From Rhizophagus sp. LPA8_4_AMF (taxonomy: Eukaryota > Glomeromycota > Glomeromycetes > Glomerales > Glomeraceae), in the NCBI GenBank assembly GCA_021464525.1, contig JADRCO010000727.1, positions 1 through 27,454 of the forward strand: 27,454 nucleotides of DNA. The letters run 5' to 3'. The notes under the pieces are model-generated. The model saw only the letters and a list, made by a program, of their open reading frames with translations, was not told where the DNA came from and ran no database searches. A program made the position numbers and the translations under genes. This document shows positions 1-11,600 of the stretch, in pieces. How positions within the stretch are numbered: position 1 is the stretch's first letter; every line of letters begins with the position of its first letter.

Positions 1-909
1 TATAAAATAAAAATATCCACCACCATCGTGTGCATGTTCTTACGTAATACACAGAGAGAGGAAAGTAGATAATAGCAAAAGAGGAAATCGTTTGGTATCC
101 GGGTCCGAAAGCCGTTAGTACTAAAAATATTGGAAGAAGTGTGTGCAATAAAAATGAGGACGGATTTATTGGTAATGGTAACGATGGAGTCCTAAATCGG
201 TCCATTTTATGCAAAGGTATTAAAAAAAAAAGGCTATGAAATGAAAAATCTCACACCTTATATAGTGTATTCCTAATCAATTATGAATCACCATACCAAA
301 CGATCGACATTCGGTTTTATTAATGTTATTGTGTTTGGGTTAAATTCGATAAATTTGATATAAACAAAAAACTACTACGTATAAAAAAAATAAATAATTG
401 TTCCTGAAACTTTATTGTCAAAATAAGATTAAAAAGATTTATTAAAAATAATTTCAGTCCATATTAAATCTAATCTCTTAATCTTCTAATCTCTAGTTTT
501 CCTAAATCAGGATATTCTGCGGCTCCGTGAATCGCCGAGATTGACATAGCTATTACCATATGGCGCAGATACTTATTGCAGTAACTAACACGTGATGAAA
601 TTTAGAACACGTGATACATTTAAAAAGTTACGCCAAATGAAAAAATTTTGCATTCATTCATATTCTTGTACATTATATTTACCTGTTTAAAAACAAGTCT
701 GATTTAGGTAACTTCACATGTTGTAAATGCAAATGACTCTGGATTATACAATTGTATCAGAGCAAACCACAACCCGACGCTATTAAAGCGATGATCATCT
801 TCAGAAAACGTAATAATGCACTCGTATCTTTTATTTTTTTCTTGTTTTTCTTGTATATTATTAGAAATTTTTTTTTTTCAGCTTGCTTTAATTCAAGCAA
901 CTATATAAA
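1..909. other. Intergenic DNA and upstream region of the first BTB-TLDc gene
   Basis: No gene was recognised. A 12-bp perfect inverted repeat (ATCGTTTGGTAT at 87-98 and its complement at 293-304) could mark a small degraded element, but no target duplication was seen. Two identical CACGTGAT words lie at 589-596 and 608-615. An ACGCCAA word lies at 630-636, as upstream of other members of the family. A possible 5'-UTR intron is suggested by a donor-like GTAACT near 706 and a pyrimidine-rich acceptor ending in CAG near 881. This would explain why the box is 280 bp from the ATG here rather than 90-150 bp. Confidence 0.5.
589..615. promoter_or_regulatory. Paired CACGTGAT (E-box/CDE-like) words
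   Basis: CACGTGAT occurs twice as direct repeats 19 bp apart, about 300 bp upstream of the first BTB-TLDc ATG. CACGTG cores are bound by bHLH factors such as Cbf1-type proteins in fungi (family knowledge). That this pair is functional is inference. Confidence 0.3.
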
Positions 910-2536
910 ATGGAGTACAACCATACACCGGATTTACTTAAAGATTTTTTAAATTTATTTGAAAATTCCGAAGATTATAATGTGAAAATTGAAGTTGGCA
1001 TAACACCAAATGTTAAAGAATTTGAGGCACATTCTATCATATTATCCGCTAGGTCAAATTATTTTCAAAAAGCATTTTTAAATTATTGGGCAAATAGCGA
1101 AGAACAACCTATTATTTTCAAAAAACCTAATATATCACCTTCAATATTTGAAATTCTTTTAAAGTAAGTTTTTAATATTATAATAAGGTGATTGGTATGT
1201 ATGAATTATAAATTTACTCATGTGTAAATTTATTTATTTCAATTTCATAATTAGGTATATCTATACGGGGTTAATTTCTTTTGATAATAAAGTTAATAAA
1301 CTTAGCCTTGTGGATGTTATTATCGCAGCAGATGAACTTGAATTACGTGACATTGTTCAACAACTCGAAAAACAGTTACTTCGAAATGAATCGGATTGGC
1401 AATTTCCGAAAGATTTTATTAAAATTTGCCAACAGAAGCAATTTCCTAAATTATATAATTTTGCATTAGGATTCATTTGTAGAAATCCTAAAATTATTTT
1501 TGAATCTGAAGATTTCTTAAAAATGGATGAAACTATACTTATTCAACTTCTAAAATGCGATTACCTTGAATTAAAAGAAATTGAAATATGGAATTATGTA
1601 ATTAAATGGGGGATCAAAAATACCGATTCTGTTTTAGATGATGATTTAACTAAATGGACGCCAATGAAATTTATGGATTTAGAAAAAATTCTTCATAATT
1701 GTCTTCCTCATGTTCGTTTCCTTCAAATGTCCCCTAACGATTACAAAAAAGTTAGAACTGATTTTAAGAATATTCTTCCACCGGGGCTTGATAATGAAAT
1801 TATTCTATATTTCTTAAATCCTAACCCTCCTAACCCTCCTAACCCTGAACCTTCAAATAATGTTTTACCATTAAGAATACTAGCGTATCCTTTGGAATCT
1901 AAGATTATAAATGCTAAAGATGCTGCTTTTATAGCAAGTTGGATTGATAAGAAGCAAGGAGAATCATATCATTTTAACGATTTACCTTATGAATTTAAGC
2001 TTATTTATCGTGCTAGTCGGGAAGGATCCGATGTTAAAAACTTTCATGATTGTTGTGATAATAAGGGACCAACTGTTGTCATCATTAAGGTTCAAGATAC
2101 GAATGAGATAATTGGCGGTTATAATCAATTGGATTGGCGTAGTGCTAAATATAATCATGGCTTTTATAATGAATATGAACGTGAAACATCAAATAGTTTT
2201 ATATTTTCACTAACAAATCGAGCGATTCCTACATTAAGTCGAGTCTCTTCTAAAAAAGAATCAATCATTTGGTGTAAAAATAAAGGACCATGCTTTGGTT
2301 TACGAGATTTGTGGATTCAGAATGATTCTCCACTTAATAATATTGTTGGTAAAAGCAAACGACGCTCTTACGAGAAGAAAATTATTGATAGAGAAAATTT
2401 TAAAATAGAAGAATATGAAGTATTTCAAATTATTGATAGTAAAAGTGAGTCAAAATCATACTTTCATCTTAAGTTGTTTTTATTTTGGTTAATTTTTCGA
2501 ATTATTTATTTATCTGTTAAATCTAGCAGTTCCTAA
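910..2536 (+). CDS. BTB-BACK-TLDc protein with hydrophobic C-terminal tail (copy 1)
   Basis: Two exons: 910-1163 and 1255-2536. The 91-nt intron starts GTAAGT and ends TTAG; the join restores LLKYIYTG, a typical BTB helix. The product is 511 aa. The BTB domain covers about residues 1-120 (NVKIEVG, then AHSIILSARS). BACK covers about 120-225, with IEIWNYVIKWG. TLDc covers about 299-479, with LIYRASREG, CDNKGPTVVIIKV, the GGY turn, GPCFGLRDLW and EEYEVFQII. BTB-BACK proteins are often substrate adaptors for cullin-3 ligases, and TLDc domains are linked to oxidative-stress resistance and V-ATPase binding; neither role is shown for this gene. The linker before TLDc carries an Asn-Pro-Pro repeat from a 9-bp tandem repeat at 1820-1846. 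After TLDc comes a short tail with one hydrophobic segment (about 491-507) and a serine end, resembling a tail anchor. The ATG at 910 opens MEYNHT, matching the MNY/MDY starts of the paralogues. Confidence 0.9.
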
Positions 2537-2935
2537 ATCCAATAAATTACTGTTATTACACAGTCAAACTCCTATATGTTTGGGACCCATATGAAAATCA
2601 TTGGAAAATATCGGTATATTAAATTATACCGAAATTTATATGTTCTCTCATATAATGGGAAATATCGTTATATTGAGTTTTTAATATATATTGGTATATC
2701 GAGTATATCGAGGTAGAATTGGGAAAAACTACTAAAAAGAGGTGCAGGCTACTACTGCAGTATGAAAAAATGCGTGATATGACATAAATTGCATTGTTTA
2801 AACGGGTTTAAAATCAAGTTTAGTTTTTATTTTCTTTTTTTTAATAAATTATTATACTGCATATAAATTATAAATTATATATATATTATATATATATTTG
2901 CGTACATTTTTCGTTTGTAAAAAAATTTACAAAAA
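2537..2935. other. Intergenic spacer between BTB-TLDc copies 1 and 2
   Basis: Very AT-rich. It contains a short hairpin, TCGGTATA at 2611-2618 pairing with TATACCGA at 2625-2632. The surrounding imperfect repeats of a GGAAATATCG-like word (about 2603-2700) may belong to the 3' UTR of copy 1 or to a decayed repeat. The last 100 bp before the next ATG are TATATA-rich and could hold a TATA element. The ACGCCAA box of other family members was not seen here. Confidence 0.5.
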
Positions 2936-4545
2936 ATGAATTATAATCATTCGTCGCATATTTCTAGAGACTTTTCAAATTTACTTAAAAACCCAATCGG
3001 TTATAATGTAAAAATTAAAATTGGTCAAAAATCACATAAAAAAGAATTTAGGGCGCACTCAATTATTTTATGCTCTAGGTCAAAAGATTTTTATGGAGCA
3101 TTTTGCGAAAATTCGGCAGAATATGAAGATGGAGTTATTACTTTCAAAAAAGATAATGTTTCACCTTTAGTATTTGAAGTCCTTCTAAAGTAAGTATAGC
3201 TTTAATATAATATACAGTATATATATTTTAATCTGTAATTGTTTCATGCTATTAACTAACGTAATTATTTTATACTATCATAATTAGATATATTTATACC
3301 GGAATTCTTGCTATAAATAATAATAGCCTTGTTGATATTATTGTCGCAGCAAAAGATTTCGGATTACCAAAAGTTGTTGAACAACTTGAAAAACATTTAC
3401 ATCAAAATGAATCAGCATGGAAATTTCCAAGAGATTTTATTAGTTTTCAACATGACCAATTTCCTAATTTAAGTAATTATTCCCTTGATTGGGTATGTAA
3501 CCATCCGAAAATTCTTTTTGAATCTAAATATTTTTTAAAAATTAAAGAGGACATTTTGATTCGAATTTTAAAACGTGATAATCTCAAATTAGAAGAGATT
3601 GAAATTTGGGAATATTTAATTAAATGGGGAATTGAAAATACAGATTATACTTTAGATGATGATTTATCTAGATGGTTACCATTAGATTTTATGAAATTAG
3701 AAAGTACACTTCGAAATTGTATTCCTCATATTCGTTTCTTTCACATGTCACCTGAAGATTATATTCAAATCCGAGCTCAATTTAGAAATGTAATTCCTGA
3801 AAAACTTGATGACAAAATTATTAATTATTTCTTTGATTCAAAGTCCGATGATCCTTTTAATGAAGTACCATTAAGAGCGTCAAATTATCCTTTAAATTCA
3901 AATATTATTAAAGCGAAGAATGCAGCATTAATATCAAGTTGGATTGATAGAAAACTAGGAAATCCTTATCGTATTAAAGAAATACCTTTTGAATTTAAAT
4001 TAATTTATCGTTCAAGTCGTGAAGGATTTGATACTTATAAATTTCATGAATATTGTGATAACAAGGGACCAACCGTTGTAATAATTAAAGTTCGTAATTC
4101 AAGAGAGATAATTGGTGGATATAATCCATTGGATTGGAATAACGTTAATAAGTATAATGAAATGAGTTATTTGTTATCACATGATAAAAATGTTATGTAT
4201 AGAACATCAAATAGTTTTATATTCTCAATAACCAATAGAGCCATTCCGATATTAAGCAGAATATCTTCTGAAAGTGAAGCAATTTATTGTAATAAAAAGA
4301 AGGGACCATGTTTTGGTTTGAAGGATTTATTTATTGAAGGTGATTCTGGTGATTGCAAACGGCATTCTTATGAGAAGAAAATTATCGATATGGAAAGTTT
4401 TAAAATAGAAGAATATGAAGTATTTCAAATTATTGAAAAGAGATTATCTGATAATAGTGGATATAATTGTTCAGAGTTTAATTTAATTGTCTTTATTATT
4501 GTCTTTATTGTTATTATTATCATTATTATCATATTATCTACTTGA
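2936..4545 (+). CDS. BTB-BACK-TLDc protein with isoleucine-rich C-terminal membrane segment (copy 2)
   Basis: Two exons: 2936-3189 and 3288-4545, with a 98-nt intron (GTAAGT...TTAG). The join gives LLKYIYTG, and the frame is open from 3289 to the stop. The product is 503 aa. The BTB half is the most diverged of the set (NPIGYNVKIKIG, AHSIILCSRS). BACK covers about 115-215 with IEIWEYLIKWG. TLDc covers about 289-470 with LIYRSSREG, CDNKGPTVVIIKV, IIGGYNPLDW, GPCFGLKDL and EEYEVFQII. The final 20 or so residues are almost all Ile, Val, Leu and Phe, a clear candidate transmembrane tail anchor. It lies 400 bp downstream of copy 1 in the same orientation, and both share the YIYTG junction, so these two are probably each other's nearest paralogues here. 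Substrate and partner cannot be read from the sequence. Confidence 0.9.
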
Positions 4546-4833
4546 TCGGTTAATAAAGACTTTTTATCTCTGTGAAAAATATTTCCATAATAGGCGTATT
4601 CTGATGATGCTATCATATGAAAATTTATTATTATTATTTTTTTTCTTTATGCAAGGTTGTTCTTTTGTTTCCAAATTTATATTCATCTAAATAATACGCA
4701 TTATTTCTAGTTATTACACCTGAAATCATACGGGATCTGAATGATTCCAGAATACGGATTTGTCTAGTCATATATGATCACGTAATAATTTATATCAGGA
4801 TGATTTACATTGATTATGTAAATATCAATCAAA

Positions 4834-5100
4834 CATGAATTAGAGCTCACTCAAAATTTATCTAACCATTTATTTAAAGATATTAACAATGGCGATGTAA
4901 AACTAAGAGTTGGAAAATATTAATTTTTAACTACGACACAAATTAAAATTTGTTGTTTGTTTATATATGTAATCCTGAATAGGTAGAATAGGTATAATTT
5001 CTATCAAGAATTACGAAGTCGAGTTCATTTTAATTACATCTGATGAGCTTTAAATTACTTAAACAACTCGAAAAATGTTTGCTTGAAATGAATCGTGAGG
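4834..5100 (+). pseudogene. Decayed BTB-BACK relic
   Basis: About 90 bp from 4834 match the start of the BTB-TLDc genes: ELTQNLSN-like codons, then a GDVKLRVG equivalent of CDVKIRVG. The start region is out of frame and a stop follows at about 4920. After a gap with no match, 5005-5095 resembles the start of exon 2, including a LKQLEKCLLE equivalent of YQQLEKHLLE and an altered ASDEL block. The remainder of BACK and all of TLDc are absent. It reads as a short, old, non-functional duplicate closest to copies 3-5. An apparent reading frame at 5043-5240 is simply this relic running on into unrelated DNA. Confidence 0.75.
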
Positions 5101-5606
5101 ATAATCTTTCAATTGTTTTATCATCTCCGACAATTCTGGGCAGCTTATGCATGGTGGTATTAATTCTCTTTTTCGTACTGACATTGTATGAGGTTTTATT
5201 GATATTTTTCATCTCACTATTTCGTATGACTCTGCAATAAAATCTATGTATAGAAATCTTAAATTTATTTTATTTTTTATTTTTTATGTGCAGTATTTTT
5301 AAAGATCACTCGCTTTGTTTGAAACCTTCTGTATTGAAACCTTCTGTTTCAGAATTTCAGTTAAAAAACAAATTTTATAATCTATTTCCTATTATGAGCA
5401 AGTCATTTTCGCAATATTCAGCAATTGATCCTTGTAAAACTTTGCGAATTTATCAATTACTCCTTTAGAGACATAATCAGATGCAAACTCTGGAGTTGAC
5501 TTCGAATAAAAAGGTAAATATTGCCGACCATTATTGTGAGATAAAATAAGGTATACGAGAAATATTGTTATAAAGGGGTGATATTTTGCTTCCACACAAA
5601 TAACTT

Positions 5607-5697
5607 GGGGGTCTAGCTCAGATGGTAGAGCGCTCGCTTAGCAAGCCTGTCGGGCCTGTTGTGCGAGAGGTACTGAGATCGATACTCAGGTCCTCCA
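5607..5697 (+). tRNA. tRNA-Ala (anticodon AGC) with intron
   Basis: The cloverleaf is complete: acceptor strand 5607-5613, D arm GCTC/GAGC, anticodon stem CTCGC (5633-5637) with GCGAG (5663-5667), T arm CTGAG/CTCAG around the loop ATCGATA, and discriminator A at 5697. The anticodon AGC is at 5640-5642. An intron of 18 nt (about 5644-5661) sits in the usual place, after the base 3' of the anticodon; removing it leaves 73 nt, the standard size. A-box (TAGCTCAGATGG) and B-box (GAGATCGATACTC) promoters are present. The acceptor stem has one U-U mismatch at pair 6-67 and a C7-G66 pair, so it may be slightly weakened. Confidence 0.92.
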
Positions 5698-5700
5698 ATT

Positions 5701-5720
5701 TCTCTTTTTTTTTTCTTTTT
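5701..5720 (+). terminator. RNA polymerase III terminator of tRNA-Ala
   Basis: Long T runs begin within ten bases of the mature 3' end of the tRNA, the standard Pol III stop signal. Confidence 0.8.
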
Positions 5721-6290
5721 TAATTTTTAATCAATAATCACATGATAATAGCAGTAAATCCCACCTCGTAATTTCTCAACCATTCCCAAGAAAGATCTTT
5801 GAAAAGCACATTTCTATACGTACTCTATCAATTTCTTTCCAGGACCACACCGGCATGTATCTTATAATTGTTTTAATATTATTAAAATCATAAATGTGGT
5901 TTTGCACCATCCACAATATATAAAACTTCTTTGTTTTCCAGATAATCTGCAAAATCATGAATATGGTACCTTTTATTGGAGAAAAATACGTCATCGCTAA
6001 GAAACCTGTCGAATTTGTGGTATACAACCGTTGTGTTGCTTTGCAAATTTGCATCGGTAAGTGCTGAACAACCCGCCAACGTCTCTAACTAAACTTCCTA
6101 ATCTCGTGACGGTTTTGCTAATTTTACATACTTGAACAATAAGTTCTTCACATAATTCTACTGTATTATTTCTTATTATAAGGAAAAGTGCTTCGCATTT
6201 TTCTTGCAATTGAAGCAGACGAAGTAAGTAAAAACTAAAATATGTTTCCCAGTTCCTGGATTTCCGGAAATAGTCAATGATAAATATTAT

Positions 6291-7099
6291 AGAAATTCTG
6301 ACAAGTATGATTGAATGATCAGAATGGTTATTTCAGAGCCTTGATCGTCTGCACCTATAAGTTGAAAAGCGCCCTTGGAAACGGCTATTAATAAACTACC
6401 CCTTTTCTTGAAGCATCCAAACCTTCAACAAGATTTTATCATTATGGTAAGTTTATAATTAACACAAAATAATTATTCTATTACTTACGTTGACTAATTT
6501 TATTACAACTCACCAGAAACGAATTATTCTATAGTAATTTGAATGTGTTTTTTTGACTAAAAGAAGCAGGAATGGAATGCACAAGAATAAGTAATTATTC
6601 ATTACTATTGGAGATGTAAGATAGCACAGATAAATCGTAAAAACATACCAGAAACAGACTTCTTTGATAATCTTCAAGAATTTAAATTTATATAATTTTT
6701 TTTTGCAAAATCTAAGTAATTTCTCACCTCTTCATCCTTAATTTATTAGTCTTTCTGGAGAGACTTGTAATAATAACAGCAATATTATCAATTGACATGT
6801 TATTTAGCTATTTATGAATTCACAAGTTGACCCAAAAGAAGTGAATTTTTTGTCAGAAATTGAGGAATTTAAATATATATATAAGAAAAATCAATTGTCG
6901 CACAAATTTTATCTGATTAAAAATAACAGACACGTGAAAATAAAATACTACACAAAGTTCGCAAGTTAAGAAAAATAAGTTTATTTTTAGCCACATCATT
7001 TAATTAAATCATATTTCGTTGGTTTGTATGAACATTGGATAAACATTGCATTTCGAATGCAACCTGTACAGTACGAAGTCTGATTTTGTTTCTTTTATA
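6291..7099. other. AT-rich spacer, no gene recognised
   Basis: The left edge may hold a last decayed piece of the Crinkler relic (to about 6420). A 51-codon frame at 6814-6969 (+) has no recognisable motif and is what chance would give in such DNA. No RNA gene or repeat was recognised. Confidence 0.4.
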
Positions 7100-7325
7100 A
7101 AGCAACTTAGAAACATTTAAAATAGCGTGTAAATTCACAAAGAACTTTTATAAATTTCTTCATCATTTTTAATATGTGTTAAAATTGATATTGAAAATCT
7201 GAAAATTCTTTTAAATCAAAGTATTTTGATAGGTTAAATGCGACATTAAAGAACCACCTGCTTTTCATCGTCAAAGTTCAAATTCAGGGGAGATAATTGG
7301 CAGGTTACTATCGGCGTAGCTCTTA
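7100..7325 (+). pseudogene. Decayed BTB-BACK-TLDc relic
   Basis: The DNA at about 7100-7225 matches the start of BACK (an EQLEKHL equivalent and the following helix). It then jumps directly to a TLDc piece at about 7246-7322, equivalent to NKGPTVVIIKVRNSGEIIGGY...WRS. The central half of the gene is missing and no useful frame remains. The BACK part shares changes with the relic near 15180 that the intact genes do not have, so the two probably descend from one dead or diverged ancestor. Confidence 0.65.
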
Positions 7326-8646
7326 AATTAGTATACCATTTAAGAATATATTTGTGTCATACTGTGCTGATTTGCCGATATTTCTAATATAGTATGATAA
7401 CCAAAGCTGCTTTTATTTTCTTAATTTACGAAGAGGTGATATATTTTTTCTACCTAGCTGATAATTTCTGTATTATTGAGTCTCTTAAAAAGAGCGCCAA
7501 AAAAGATCATGCTTTGTTAATAATGAACGAATGACGTAAATCAATTATGTACTCATAAATATATTTTTTTATTTCTCGTTTTATCGTAGGAAAAAAAAGA
7601 ATAAATTATAATCATTAAAATCGAAATGGCTGGTTAAACCGCAGCTATTATAATAATTTTTGTTTTCACCACCCTCTTTATTCCTTTCCATATTAAATTT
7701 TATAATTTCATTATTGTTGCTAAAGAAATCATGATAAGTAAATTCTTATCATAAACAATTTTATTTTGTTACCGGTGAGACAATAATAAAAAATGACAAA
7801 ATTCCAGTAATAAGTAGAAATTTTAACCTATACGATCTATATGATTTGATATTATTTCGCGGTTGTTGTTAGTGAATACAATTCTATATAATTCTTTTCC
7901 CAAACGATAAGATACTGGAGAAAAAGTTCTTTAACTAGTTCTGTTTTGGATGAACTATTTACCATAAGATAATTAAGATATTAATATTTTAATTATATAA
8001 GTTTAGTTAAATTAAAAAACGAATTGAATCAAGTTCCTTTCGGTACTTCATTTTAAGGCTCTCTCTAAACTAGATTATCGCATAACTGGAAAGCTGAATA
8101 GTGTGATTAATTCTAGTCTGTATTTTTTTGGGGGGTGCAAAAAGGATCACGTCCCGAATGATTTTCAAAGAAGTTCGTAAAATTATTTTTATCATGGTTA
8201 CTTGTATCGAATTTCGGTTGTTTTTGAGGTTTCTTGTTTTTGGATGACTTTTTTATTTTGGCTTTATTGGACAAATAACAAGTGTGATGTTATTATGTTC
8301 ATATTATTTTAAAAGAAAATAATTTATCACTACCTTTATAAAAAGTCTAAGATAAAAACAATACTTTTATGGACAAGAATGTTAACGGAATTTTTATCAA
8401 GTAATAATTAAAGATAGTTTTGATACGTTAAAAAATAAATTTTGAAGTCATTAAAAATTTAGTTTATTATATGAATTTGATTAAAAATAGGAAATTATTT
8501 ATCGAAAGAAATTCTAATCAAACGAAAATCATAAATTGTATCTTTGGAAATTGATAATAATACTAACGAAAAATCATTCTGTATGCGAAATCATAATAAA
8601 GTGGTTAATAACACTTTATAATTTCATTTAATTTCTAATATATTAT
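7326..8646. other. AT-rich region downstream of TOP2
   Basis: No gene was recognised. One minus-strand frame of 58 codons (8289 to 8113) is rich in Lys, Gln and Asn (KKSSKNKKPQKQPKFD) and could be a further 3' exon of TOP2 or a small unrelated fragment. It has no ATG near its start and no strong acceptor. T-rich stretches on the + strand also produce such Lys-rich frames by chance. Confidence 0.35.
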
Positions 8647-11600
8647 CTATCTTTTGCGATCACTGTTTAATAATTCCTTTTTTTTTTTATAAAAATAAGT
8701 TAATAGTTGTCAGTTATATTAATATTACTTCACGAATGGAGAATATGTATATTTAAAGTTTTGATAACTTACGTTCCATTCATCCAAAAACACATCTAGA
8801 TCTTCCTTCCAAATTTCTTGTGGAGTTTTCTTTCGAAGTATAGCAAGTTCCTTTTCTTTCTCGGTTTTTTTGTTCAGGAGTTTTTGTGCTTCTTCCATAC
8901 AAAAACTCCAGGATTTAGTATTCATTAAATAATTATATCCATCACCACCATTGCCGATTTGGTCTTCATCATCACTTTTCTCTTCCTTGGCATTTCTAAA
9001 TCTTTCAAACCCTTCGGACTCGAGTAACTCAATGATTTCTGCTTTACGAAGCCCTTCAAATTCGAGATTATGTTCTATCTTCATTTGAATAAATCTGGCC
9101 TTATTTCTGAGTTGATTAACTTCGAGATCTAATACCTTCAGCATATGGTCCTTTCTTTTAAAATAATACTCTAGTCTGTAATCATAAAACTCTAGAAGAA
9201 TCTCTTCGGCCGAAGTATATTTTTTAATTCTTCCTTTCCCATCAAAGCATACCATGTTTGAAGTATTTATGTTAGTACTAAGTTTGAACTTCTTTTCAAG
9301 TCCTTCTTCTAAAGCGTTATTTAATTTCTCTTCGGTTAATTGAACCGTAAAATCGACGTTAGTTATTGTGTGATTCTCTTTGTATCCCTATAAGTTATTA
9401 TTTATAAATTAATAAAAATGTAAATTTAAGAATTTAAAGATATTACATATAAAGGAATTATCTATGTAATTTTATATCATGTAACATACAATTATCCAGG
9501 CGGGTGCTTTTTCTGTTCCCGAAATCCATTGTTCCAGTTGTTCTTTATAATTTTGTGTCCAAACACGAACAGGCAATTCGGTAATCCTAACTTCTGATCT
9601 GTAATTTATCGGCTCGATTGTACCACTAACTTTATATTTGTCTTTGCCTGCCTGTTCAATACAACCCCGAAAACCACGGTACCAAGGGTGCATGGGAACC
9701 GGTTCTTTACCATCAATCATTAGTTTCAAGTTATTGATGATATCTTGTGGATTATAATTTGGAATATATGTACTCCAACCTAATAATAATAATATATTAA
9801 TTAACCATAACTACAGAACCCTTGTATTAAAATAATTGTAAACTAACCGGTTCCGATACCCTCTGAACCATTAACGAGAATCATGGGTATAATAGGTAAA
9901 TACCATTCAGGTTCAACATTTTGACCATCATCGTTACAGTAGTTAAGTAAAACGTCGTCTTGAGGGTGAAATAACATTCTAGTCAATCTGGGAACTGCAA
10001 CGCTAATATAACGTGCACTAGCTGCATCTTTACCACCCTGTTATGAATTATAGTGACAATGAGAACAAAAAGTTCATAACTAAATATATCAAATTATTCC
10101 ATATTTAGATTTTTAAAAATTATATAAAAACTTACTTGAATTCTTGTACCAAATTGACCCACTCCATGAAGAATGCTGATATTGTTTGAACCAACAAAAT
10201 CATGAGCCATTGCAATGATAGTGCCTTGAAGACTAGAATCACCATGATGATATGCTGCCTCAGCTAGAACTGCACCAGCTAATGACGAAACTTTTATTTC
10301 ATTCTTATATTTATTCTTAATACAAGTGTAAAGAACTTTTCTTTGACCAGGTTTAAACCCATCAAGGACATTCGGTATAGACCTTTCGTTATCAGCTCGA
10401 CTGAATAATATCAATTCTTTGTTTATAAAATCAGTTATTGTGATTTCTTTAACATTGTGATTCATGTAGGTACCGGGTTCATAATTTCTTAACCATTCTT
10501 TTCGATTATCGGCTTTCTTCTTGTTGAAAGCCATGTCAATCAATTCACGTTCACCTTCTTGAATTGCTTTGAATGGTTTTTTATGTGTTCTTAGATCTCT
10601 AAAATATTCTTTAGCTTCTTCAGAAGTACTTGTACCGAGACCTTTGTAATACTTAATTTTCCAGCCTTTACCATTATCATTATTTTCTAACCAACTCGTG
10701 AATTCCGGCAGAGTAAAGAACGATTTTTTAGTGTTGCCTCTTGTACACTTTACAATAGGAGTTATGAATTCCATTAGGAAGCCTGGAACTTTAAGCAATG
10801 ACGGAAAGAAATAATCCAAGAAGTTGATAATTAATCCTTTTATATGGCTTCCATCGTGATCTTGATCAGTCATTATCATGAGATGACCGTAACGTAATTC
10901 TCCTGTTGAAGTATACACTTTTCCTTGTTTCAGTCCGAGAATTTGCTTTATATATTGTATTTCCGCATTATTCATAATCTGGTTATGTGTACCATCCCTA
11001 ACATTTAATAATTTCCCACGAAGCGGGAAAACTCCATAATTGTCACGACCTACTATAGAAAATCCGGCAACTGCTAAAGCCTTTGCAGAATCGCCTTCAG
11101 TAAGGATTAAAGTACAATCTTGACATTTTTTACCGCCGGCATTATTTGCATCATCCAGTTTAGCAATACCCATGATTCTACCTGTCTTTTTACCGTCGGT
11201 TTTCTTTAGTTCCTTGCTTTGTTTGTGTTTGACATCATCCAATATACTTTCAATTATGTTGCTTTTGAGTAATTTATTAAAGTATGTTTCGCTCGGATTA
11301 CATTTTGAACCAAACGATGAAGCTTTCAATGTTAGATATTCTTTTGTTTGAGAATCGAAGGTCGCGTTTTCAATCAAACAATTAACAAAAAGCCACATAT
11401 GATTTTTGATTTGATGTTTTTTAATATTTTTTGCGTCCTTAGCCTTTTTCGTGACTGCTACCATTAATTTCTCTATAATCTGGTCTGCGACGTAATTAAC
11501 ATGAGTACCTCCCTTAGAGGTACTAATACTATTGACGAAACTAATTTGCTGGAATGATCCTTCCGGAGATGGTACAAAGGCAATTTCCCATCTCTGATTT

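Larger units (their letters stand above)
5392..6290 (-). pseudogene. Fossil Crinkler (CRN)-type P-loop NTPase gene
   Basis: On the minus strand, pieces of a Crinkler-type NTPase appear in family order. They are a Walker A box of the form GNPGTGK near 6244-6267, a VLYIVDGAKP stretch near 5890-5920, an RYMPVWSWKEI block near 5815-5850, and an FASDYV-type helix near 5480-5500. These blocks are characteristic of CRN proteins, secreted or host-directed effectors common in oomycetes and in Glomeromycotina. The copy is broken by several interruptions and is moderately old. A tRNA-Ala gene lies inside its span on the other strand. N-terminal remains might reach about 6420, but that part is not convincing. 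The family call rests on remembered motif order, not on an alignment. Confidence 0.7.

Noticed and set aside
87-304. A 218-bp MITE
   Set aside because: The inverted repeat is only 12 bp and no target duplication or related copy was seen.
1220-1254. ATG at 1220 as start of a separate protein
   Set aside because: It lies in the intron of copy 1. The frame only joins the real second exon, which begins at 1255.
6814-6969. 51-aa plus-strand open frame
   Set aside because: No motif, no neighbour relation, and its length is expected by chance in AT-rich DNA.
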